Shown here: in pieces, positions 57,789 through 64,000 of the stretch
Layout of the letters: every line of letters begins with the position of its first letter
Position numbering within the stretch: the stretch's first letter is position 1
Source of the DNA: an uncultured Alphaproteobacteria bacterium
GTDB lineage: Bacteria; Pseudomonadota; Alphaproteobacteria; UBA8366; GCA-2717185
Length of the DNA: 64,000 bases
Direction of reading: 5' to 3'
Assembly (NCBI GenBank): GCA_943788635.1
Contig: CALSRA010000019.1
Location: forward strand, 32,062-96,061
Made by a program: the position numbers and the translations under genes
Notes under the pieces: generated by a model
What the model was told of the DNA's origin: nothing
Databases searched by the model: none
Seen by the model: the letters and a program-made list of their open reading frames with translations, nothing else

Positions 57789-58607
57789 TTACTGTCGCGC
57801 GGCGATAATACGGGTGACGAAATCGCGGGTGCTTATCCCGACGGTCGCACCCATCGCCGCGGCAGTATCGTTCACGCAGGAAATGACGCCTTCCTGATAC
57901 AGCGAACGGGCATCGCCAATCCGGGCGCTGTCTGCCGATACGGTTGCCGCAGGAATACCGCGCGCGTCCAGCGCGGGCAGGCGGCTCACGCCGGCGCGAT
58001 CGACGCCCATGCCGGCATCGCTGAAGACTGCTGTCAGGGCGTCGTATTTCAGCGCCGTTTCTGGCTTGTTGCCAAGAAGCTGTCCATGTGAACCGGTGAT
58101 GACGATGTGATCCTTGTCTTCCGGTAAAACCAACGACGCGGAATCCGCACCCCAGACTTCGGGTTCCCCCGGTTCTGATCGAAGCAGCATTCGGGATTCG
58201 CTTTGTGCGGGTGGCTTCGACGACGCAATCGGCGCGGCCTTCAGGATAGCGGCACATTCCGCGCAACTCAGGCCGGGATGACAGCCGAGAGCTTCCGCCG
58301 TCTTGTTCACATAGCTGATCACGCCACGGGTCAGCATATCCGCGCCATCGCCGATCCGACCTGAAGTATGGCTTGTGGTTGCCGCCGGGATATTGAATCT
58401 GTCCAGGTAACCCAGTCCGGATATCCCGGCCTCGCCCTTGCCGACGCCGGCATCATTCAGGATTACCGCGCGCGAACCGCCCTTGGCTGCCACATAGGCT
58501 GCATAGAGCGCGCCATGCGATGCCGCGACCACCACCTGGCCGGAGTGGCTGTCCGTCATCTGGGTGATACTGTCCAGCGCTGCGACACGAACCTCGTTGC
58601 TCATCAT
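57789..58607 (-). CDS. Unrecognised protein with two tandem homologous domains
   Basis: A 272-residue protein that is an internal duplication. Repeat one spans about residues 25-110 and repeat two about 168-255, offset 143-145. Aligned motifs: ASHGALYAAY with GSHGQLLGNK; NDAGVGKGEAGIS with SDAGMGVDRAGVS; FNIPAAT with RGIPAAT; SGRIGDG with SARIGDA; RGVISYVNKTAEALG with EGVISCVNDTAAAMG. The SHG, DAG and RIGD motifs look like active-site or ligand loops. Between the repeats is a linker with cysteine-rich CAECAA. No signal peptide. ATG 58607 has AGGA upstream. It ends seven bases from the UxaA/ThDP operon on the other strand, and shares its setting with it. I cannot name a family. Confidence 0.75.
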   Translation of the reverse strand: MMSNEVRVAALDSITQMTDSHSGQVVVAASHGALYAAYVAAKGGSRAVILNDAGVGKGEAGISGLGYLDRFNIPAATTSHTSGRIGDGADMLTRGVISYVNKTAEALGCHPGLSCAECAAILKAAPIASSKPPAQSESRMLLRSEPGEPEVWGADSASLVLPEDKDHIVITGSHGQLLGNKPETALKYDALTAVFSDAGMGVDRAGVSRLPALDARGIPAATVSADSARIGDARSLYQEGVISCVNDTAAAMGATVGISTRDFVTRIIAARQ

Positions 58608-58642
58608 CGAATTCCTATGACGTGAAACCTGCCTGCTTCTAA

Positions 58643-59927
58643 TTATGAGCCGATTTGACTGCCCGGTATATGCCCTCGCTTGCCGACGAGCGTCGTCCAC
58701 GCGAGGGCTGCCAGGAAACCCGCAAGAATGCCTGCCGCATTCATTTCCAGATCAGTGAGGCTTACGCTTCGGGTAACGACAAAGTACTGGATGACCTCTG
58801 TCGCGACTCCCATGACCAGCATGCAGGCAAGCAGCCAGACGGGGCGCGATTGTCGAAAGACGAGTGTGATCAGGAATGCAAGTACCGTATGTGCGGCGAA
58901 ATGCGCCATCGGGGCGCCGCCATCGCTGGTCATGCTCTGCGGCATCGCTGCGATTATCCGGGCGGTTGGTTGGCTGGCGCCGGGCGACACCTTTCCCCGC
59001 GGGAAAAGGTCCGCCACGTCTTTATCCGCCTCGTCATTTTCCGCTTCGTCTTTACGGGCGTCGGGAGTGTTGGAATCGGGTTTCCTGTCTGCTTTCTGTG
59101 GCGCTTCCGGCGCAGTCACTATTGCCACGGTCTTGTCAGCCAGTGAACGGACGGAGCCGAGAAAAATCGAAAGCTCGGGCTGTGGAATCAGTATGCTGCA
59201 CAACGTACATAAAAATACGAACAGGGCGAGGCAGGCGGATATTCGTTTGCGATGTTGCAGATAAAGCGGGCTGACGATCCAGAGGCCCGCCATTATCCAG
59301 GCTATGATCAGAGCGACATTCGCGACGGCGAACCAGTTGGACCGTTCGAGTCCGCCGACTGTAATATTCCGGAATTCGGCTATGCCCTCCTGCGCTGAAA
59401 TGAAAATGCTGAGGTCCATCCGGATCGCATCCGTGGAAACAGGAATGATCGCTTCATAGCGCTGCCAGTCGCCGCTGCCGTCCACCATGGCGACCTGCCA
59501 CGGCCAGTAGGGCATGCGCCGACCACGGTTATCGATGCTGTAAACAATGAGTCCCGCACGGTGCCACCATCCGGTTCCGGCAACGATTTTTCGCGGCTTG
59601 ATATCGGCGCCAACACGCAGAAATTCATACGCCAAGGGAAGTTTGAGGGACTGCGACAAGCGGGTCTGCCTGCCAGGGCTATTTTTGATTTTCAGAATTG
59701 GCGGATTTGAATACCGCACAACGGCCCCGTCGCCTGCGACTGTCCAATGGCGGGGACTGCTGCGAAAAATTCAGATTGGGCAATACGTTATCGGAAACCG
59801 TGTCGTATCTGTTATCGGTATTGAACAGGACAACGGTAAGGACACAGAGGGCAGCTGCGGCAATCGCTTTGATCACTGCTTTTCTGCAAATTGTGCTAGG
59901 GTTTGAATGGCTGCGCATTTTCTTCAA
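58643..59927 (-). CDS. VanZ-like membrane protein (frameshifted)
   Basis: Membrane protein of about 427 residues. The N-terminal helix AVIKAIAAAALCVLTVVLF is in one frame up to FS at about 59770, then a five-A run (59765-59769 on the + strand) shifts the frame; with four, LNFRSSPRHWTVAGDGAVV joins to RYSNPPILKIKN. A periplasmic-looking domain (possibly beta-sandwich, IVYSIDNRGRRMPYWPWQV) follows, then several helices and a C-terminal VanZ-type segment AAHTVLAFLITLVF, ATEVIQYFV and SLTDLEMNAAGILAG. The last motif is characteristic. Between helices lies an Asp/Glu-rich cytoplasmic insertion. Function unknown beyond membership. Confidence 0.8.
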
Positions 59928-59989
59928 TATGACATTAATTGGCGTAGCTGCTTCGATTTGGGTGCGAAGCTAAAATAGGGAGATGAGAA

Positions 59990-60829
59990 ATGAAAGCAGT
60001 ACTGATCCCGTTTGAAGAAAGCGAAATCATCGAATCTGTTTTTGCATCGGCTGTGCTGGTGGCCAAGCGCTTTGGTAGCTATGTCGAAGGCGTATACGTT
60101 CAGCCGGCGCTTCCCGCCATTGCAAGTGCGGATGGGTTTGGCGTTGTTACGCCGGCTTTCGTTGAAAAATACGAGCGCGAGGACAAGGCGCGTATTCAGC
60201 AGGCGCAGGATTTCTTCGAAAGCTACATGCAGAAGAACGGTATTTCGGGAAGTCGGGTGGACGGACAGCCTTACGGGCTTTGGCAGAATGTCGGGCCGAC
60301 CGACGATTATGTCGGCCATCGTGGGCGATTATTCGATATTTCCGTGGTTGGGCGTCCCATGCCCGGCGCTACGACGCCGACAATGCATACGCTTGAAGCG
60401 GCATTGTTCGAAACCGGCCGTCCTATTTTGATCGCACCGCCCAGCACACCGACCGTCATGGGAGAAACCGTGGCAATCGCCTGGAATGGCAGTACGGAGA
60501 CAGCGCGCACCATCGCATTTGCCAAATCTTTCCTCGAACGAGCGAAGAAAGTTGTCGTGGTCTCGATCGAAGAAGCCTCGGTACCAGGCCCGTCCGGAAC
60601 CGAAATCGCCCGCTATCTCGAACACAACGATATTGAAGCAAGTGTCGTGGATGCCAAGGCGAATGGTCGGAATCCGGGACAGGCGATGCTTGAGGAATCG
60701 ATGGATCAGGGCGCGGACCTGATGATCAAGGGTGCCTATACAAACAGCCGGTTACGGCAGATGATTTTTGGCGGCGCAACAAATTATATCCTGTCGAATA
60801 CCGAAATCCCGGTGTTCATGTCGCACTGA
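59990..60829 (+). CDS. Universal stress protein with two domains
   Basis: A 279-residue UspA-family protein with two tandem Usp-like domains. The first begins MKAVLIPFEESEIIESV; the second begins near residue 155, TVAIAWNGSTETARTIAFA, and ends with DLMIKGAYTNSRLRQMIFGG and SNTEIPVFMSH, which match the ATP-binding G-2X-G-9X-G type motif ending only loosely. Such proteins help survival under stress. AGGGAG precedes ATG 59990. It converges on znuB. Confidence 0.9.
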   Translation: MKAVLIPFEESEIIESVFASAVLVAKRFGSYVEGVYVQPALPAIASADGFGVVTPAFVEKYEREDKARIQQAQDFFESYMQKNGISGSRVDGQPYGLWQNVGPTDDYVGHRGRLFDISVVGRPMPGATTPTMHTLEAALFETGRPILIAPPSTPTVMGETVAIAWNGSTETARTIAFAKSFLERAKKVVVVSIEEASVPGPSGTEIARYLEHNDIEASVVDAKANGRNPGQAMLEESMDQGADLMIKGAYTNSRLRQMIFGGATNYILSNTEIPVFMSH

Positions 60830-60844
60830 GTATTCGCGGGTTGG

Positions 60845-61646
60845 TCAGCGGCGTTGAAAGGACGCCGCGGCCAGGCTCGCCAGGAACATGGCAAACGCAG
60901 CCATGACGACCGAAGGTCCCGAAGGTGTGTCCCAGTGATAGGAAGCGCCAAGTCCCGCTGCGACCGCTACCGCGCCAATCAGTGCTGCCAGGATGGCCAT
61001 CTGCTCCGGTGTTTTTGCGAACGGCCTGGCGGCAGCGGCCGGGATGATCAGCAGCGAAATGATCAGCAATACGCCGACGATTTTCATCGAAACCGCAATC
61101 ACGATGGCCAGCAGCAGGGCGAAAATCAACTGGATCGCCAGCACATGAACACCTTCGGCGCGGGCCAGTTCCTCATGCACGGTGATAGCGAGCAGTCCGC
61201 GCCATACAGCGGCCAGCACAGCCAGCGACAGCCCGCCGCCCAGGTAGATCCAGACCAGATCCGCCTGCGACACCGCAAGAATGTCGCCGAACAGATAGCC
61301 CAGCAGATCAACCCGAAGACCCTGCCGAGAGGAAATGGCGACCAAACCGGCTGCAAGCGCCGCATGCGCCAGAATACCGAGCAACGTGTCGGAAGCCAGC
61401 CGGGTATGTCGTTGCAAGAAGACGATTGCGATTGCGAAGACGACCCCGGTCAGCGCAATCCCCAGGGTCAGATCGATGCCGAGAATGAGCCCCAGCGCCA
61501 CACCAAGCAGGGCTGCATGGGCGATGGACGCGCCGAAATAGGACATCCGCCGCCAGACCACAAAACAGCCCAATGGCCCCGCTGCCAGGGGCGACACCCA
61601 ACCCGCCGAGCATCGCCCGCCAGAAAAAGTCATCCAGCAGGCTCAC
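60845..61646 (-). CDS. znuB: Zinc ABC transporter permease ZnuB (frameshifted)
   Basis: Permease of the ABC-3 family, about 266 residues and seven to nine helices. It starts GTG 61646 (MSLLDDFFWRAMLGGLGVAL), overlapping znuC by four bases. The extra base in the GGGG run 61588-61591 (+ strand) shifts the frame; with three, VAL joins AAGPLGCFVVWRRMSYFGAS. Family segments: HAALLGVALGLILGID, HEELARAEGV and SMKIVGVLLIISLLIIPAA. With znuC it forms the zinc importer; znuA is not adjacent. Confidence 0.92.
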
Positions 61647-62431
61647 GGCTGATGGTCGACATGCTGGTGCGCGCCATCGCCTTCGACGACATTACCGGCC
61701 AGGTCATGATTATGGGCGTGGCAATGCGAATAGATGGCAAGGTCTTCTGATGCCTTGGGACCGAACAGGGCGACATATTCGGGGTGGATGCGCACGGATT
61801 CGGGTTCGCCAGAACAGCAGATATGATGGTTGAGGCAAATCACCCGGTCCGTTGCCGCCATCACCAGATGCAGGTCATGTGATATTGTCAGAACGCCACA
61901 GCCGTGACGGTCGCGGATTTCTCCGATCAAGTGATACAAGGCGATCTGGCCGGCAAAATCGACGCCCTGGGTGGGTTCATCCAGTACGAGCAGGTCCGGA
62001 TCGCGAAGCAGCGCCCGCGCCAGCAGGACGCGCTGTAGTTCGCCGCCGGACAAGGAGCTGATATCTGCATCCAGCAGATGCGCTGTGCCGACTTCTGTCA
62101 GCGCACCGACAATGTCGACCCCGTCCCGGCGGGCGGCCAGTTTCAGGAAGCGCCGGACAGAAAGCGGCAGGGTCGAATCGATATTTACCCGTTGCGGGAC
62201 ATATCCGATGACGATGTCGTTGCCACGTCGGACCGTACCCTTGTCCGGTTGAACCAGGCCCAGCAGAACCCGTGCCAGCGTCGTTTTCCCCGAACCGTTC
62301 GGCCCGATAACCGTAACGATCTGTCCACGCTCTACCAGAAGGTCGACATGATCAAGCACAGTGCGACCATTGTATCGAACCGTTATCCCGTGCAATTCGG
62401 CGAGTGCTGGTGCCGCTGTTGTCAGAGTCAT
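61643..62431 (-). CDS. znuC: Zinc ABC transporter ATP-binding protein ZnuC
   Basis: ATPase of the zinc importer, 262 residues. Walker A is GPNGSGKTT, signature LSGGELQRV, Walker B LLVLDEPTQGVD. The C terminus is histidine-rich (HCHAHNHDLAGN, HQHVDHQP), a feature often seen in ZnuC and thought to sense or hold zinc. Two Zur-like dyads lie 40-80 bases upstream. It overlaps znuB by four bases. The intervening HTISHD-like switch is TISHDLHLVM. Confidence 0.94.
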   Translation of the reverse strand: MTLTTAAPALAELHGITVRYNGRTVLDHVDLLVERGQIVTVIGPNGSGKTTLARVLLGLVQPDKGTVRRGNDIVIGYVPQRVNIDSTLPLSVRRFLKLAARRDGVDIVGALTEVGTAHLLDADISSLSGGELQRVLLARALLRDPDLLVLDEPTQGVDFAGQIALYHLIGEIRDRHGCGVLTISHDLHLVMAATDRVICLNHHICCSGEPESVRIHPEYVALFGPKASEDLAIYSHCHAHNHDLAGNVVEGDGAHQHVDHQP

Positions 62432-62472
62432 TACAATCGTCCCGATCCATTCGGTGGTCTGGAACGGCCATG

Positions 62473-62487
62473 TTATATCATTACAAA
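62473..62487. promoter_or_regulatory. Zur-box-like dyad 1
   Basis: TGTTATATCATTACA: the left half TGTTATA is perfect and the right half partly matches TATAACA. It is 27 bases from a perfect box and lies between znuC and the divergent lipoprotein gene. Spaced pairs of this type are usual for Zur regulation. Confidence 0.6.
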
Positions 62488-62499
62488 ATCTGAGTGGTG

Positions 62500-62514
62500 T
62501 TATAATATAACATT
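62500..62514. promoter_or_regulatory. Zur-box-like dyad 2
   Basis: TGTTATAATATAACA is a perfect 7-1-7 palindrome matching the known Zur operator pattern (TGTTATA-N-TATAACA). It overlaps a TATAAT that may be the -10 box for znuC or for the lipoprotein gene. Zinc-dependent repression is expected. Confidence 0.8.
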
Positions 62515-62704
62515 TGTTGCGATGGAAGCCGTTTCGGTTCGTTTGCCGGCAGCGACGCGATTAAACATGGATCGAAAGCGATTTTGCCGAATGAGCGGTC
62601 GTACAGTTCCGTTCGAGGTTGAATCGCTTTGCGAATCCCGCAATTGTCGGGCTTCGTTGGGTTGGCTGTTTTTAAATGCTCCGTACAGGAAAGGCTGGAC
62701 TGAA

Positions 62705-63192
62705 TTGGCGAGCAAGAAGCATTTTGGCTGGTCTTGGGGCCTGGTTTGCATAACGGGCCTCCTGCTGCTGTTAAGCGCCTGCGCCAGTGGCGATATGGCA
62801 ATCCCGGCGACGGCGCGATCAATAGATGCGGTAAACGCGCCTGAGTTTCGGCCGGTAACCGACATCCCGATTCCCGAGGATGCGCGACTGGATACCGAGC
62901 GCTCGCTGATTTTGAGCAGCCGCGACCAGTGGACAGGCCGGATTGTGCTGAAGGTTAGCCAGCCAGCGGGTAAGGCATTCGCTTTTATCAGCGCGAGATG
63001 CCGGCCTTCCGTTGGACGCCGGTGATGAGCGTTCAGTCGGAAACCAGTGTCCTGGCCTTCACGCGGGAAAACCGGGCGGCAACGGTGCAAATTCAGGAAC
63101 GAAATATGGGGGGCGCGCTTGTGATCGTCACAATTGCGCCGCGCCAGACGGGTGAATTACCCGCAATTCAGGCGGCGCCGCTGAGGCAATAG
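62705..63192 (+). CDS. Putative lipoprotein (frameshifted)
   Basis: A protein of about 163 residues with a lipoprotein signal (KKHFGWSWGLVCITGLLLL then LSAC lipobox). The start is probably TTG 62705, with AGGAAAGG upstream; no ATG fits the signal. The body has RPVTDIPIPEDARLDTERSL and QWTGRIVLKVSQPAGKAFAF. The frame shifts in the TTTT run 62983-62986; one extra T gives FYQREMPAFRWTPVMSVQSE and an end QAAPLRQ. I know the pattern from hypothetical lipoproteins of Rhodospirillales-like bacteria but not its function. It is divergent from znuC, so the Zur-like boxes could affect it too. Confidence 0.7.
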
Positions 63193-63366
63193 GGCATCAG
63201 CACTGGGCGTACATTACGGTGAAGTCAAAATGGGGCCGCCGAAAACCCCAACGCCGGAAACAATAAGCTGGAAAATCTAGGTCTATTACGGCATTGGGCT
63301 TGGCCGCCTGCCATCTTGATGGCACAAACGAAGCTGAAAACAGGATTAGCAAGGGAGTGAAGACGA

Positions 63367-64000
63367 ATGACGGCACCGGTTATCAAGGCATTGATCTTCG
63401 ATGTGTTCGGCACGGTCGTCGACTGGCGCAGCAGCATTATTCGCGAAGGGCAGGCGGTCGGGAAACGGCATGGTATTGAAGCCGACTGGGACGCCTTTGC
63501 CGATGGCTGGCGGGCGCTCTATCAGCCCGCGATGGCGCGTATCCGGAATGGCGAACGGCCCTTCGTGAAGCTGGACGTGCTGCATCGGGAAAACCTGATC
63601 GAGAATTTGCGGAACTTTGGCATTGAGGGCCTGGACGACGCGGCGATCGATGAATTCAATTACGCCTGGCACCGGCTTGACCCATGGCCCGATTCCGTCG
63701 AAGGCCTGACACGGTTGAAACCAAACATATCATTGCGACCCAATCCAACGGCAATATCGCGTTGATGGTGAATATGGCGAAGAATGCCGGATTGCCCTGG
63801 GATACGATCCTTGGTGCAGAAGTCGTCGGCTATTACAAACCGCAGCCGGAAGCCTATATCACCGCCTGCGAAATGCTCGGCCTGCCACGCGATCAGGTGA
63901 TGATGACAGCCGCGCATAACGACGACCTGGCAGCAGCGAAGGCATGCGGGCTGCGCACGGCTTTCTTCCCGCGCAAGGACCGTGGGCCGCAACAGACAGC
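63367..64000 (+). CDS. Haloacid dehalogenase type II, HAD family (frameshifted, cut by window end)
   Basis: HAD hydrolase of the L-2-haloacid dehalogenase group. Motif I is IFDVFGTVVDWRSS with the nucleophile aspartate; motif II is the serine in IATQSNGNIAL; motif III lysine is in GYYKPQPEAY; motif IV is MTAAHNDDLAAAKACGL. The frame breaks at AAA 63718-63720; one extra A joins GLTRLK to TKHIIATQSNGN. The C-terminal end lies beyond the window. The enzyme hydrolyses 2-haloacids or acts as a phosphatase; substrate unproven. Confidence 0.87.

Overview
The window looks like chromosome from an alphaproteobacterium, most likely of the Rhodospirillales type and probably aquatic (inference). It is moderately GC-rich. 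It carries DUF2336, TadE/TadG, a CheZ-like phosphatase, a glnB-glnA pair behind a sigma-54-type promoter, TRAP and branched-chain-type ABC uptake systems, aerobic CoxL-type molybdoenzyme and CoA-transferase genes, and a large FecR/RTX protein. No phage, CRISPR array or origin was recognised. One tRNA (His) and one insertion sequence (IS5 family) are present.

Layout. 1-9 kb: a thiamine-diphosphate (ThDP) lyase gene, a complete Liv-type ABC transporter and a CoxL-like molybdoenzyme subunit. 9.3-13.6 kb: a Tat-exported unknown protein, then a TPP riboswitch driving thiO-thiS-thiG, a PhzF-like and a DinB-like gene. 13.6-20.6 kb: an MFS carrier, an NlpC/P60 hydrolase, a second ThDP lyase paralogous to the first, and a TRAP transporter (dctM, dctQ, dctP in reverse). 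21-32.3 kb: mostly core genes (cheZ, CaiB-type CoA transferase, RhlE-like helicase, alpha/beta hydrolase, parE, glnA, glnB, aminotransferase, tRNA-His). 32.5-38.6 kb: an SGNH-hydrolase pseudogene split by the IS, two unknown genes, TadE/TadG genes and a tiny membrane protein. 38.6-47.5 kb: a mandelate-racemase-family enzyme, a SPINDLY-type glycosyltransferase followed by two methyltransferases, a kinase/acyl-CoA dehydrogenase pair, a DUF2336 protein and a short sugar-transferase-like gene. 47.8-52.4 kb: the FecR/DUF4114/RTX protein. 52.5-58.6 kb: an operon of UxaA-type dehydratase, two E1 subunits and a third ThDP lyase, facing an unrecognised two-repeat protein. 58.6-64 kb: VanZ-like protein, universal stress protein, znuBC with two Zur-like operators, a lipoprotein and a HAD dehalogenase cut by the window edge.

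How genes work together. ThDP is a recurring theme: thiazole synthesis under a TPP riboswitch plus three acetolactate-synthase-fold lyases and one E1 alpha/beta pair. The catabolic content (Liv, TRAP, CoxL, CoA transferase, UxaA, enolase superfamily, kinase plus ACAD) suggests scavenging of small organic acids.

Sequence quality. About twenty otherwise healthy genes, including glnB, znuB, livG and the helicase, are broken by single-base indels, many in homopolymers. I read most of these as sequence errors and describe the genes across the shift. The SGNH gene and possibly the second TadE gene and the acyl-CoA dehydrogenase carry damage that may be real.
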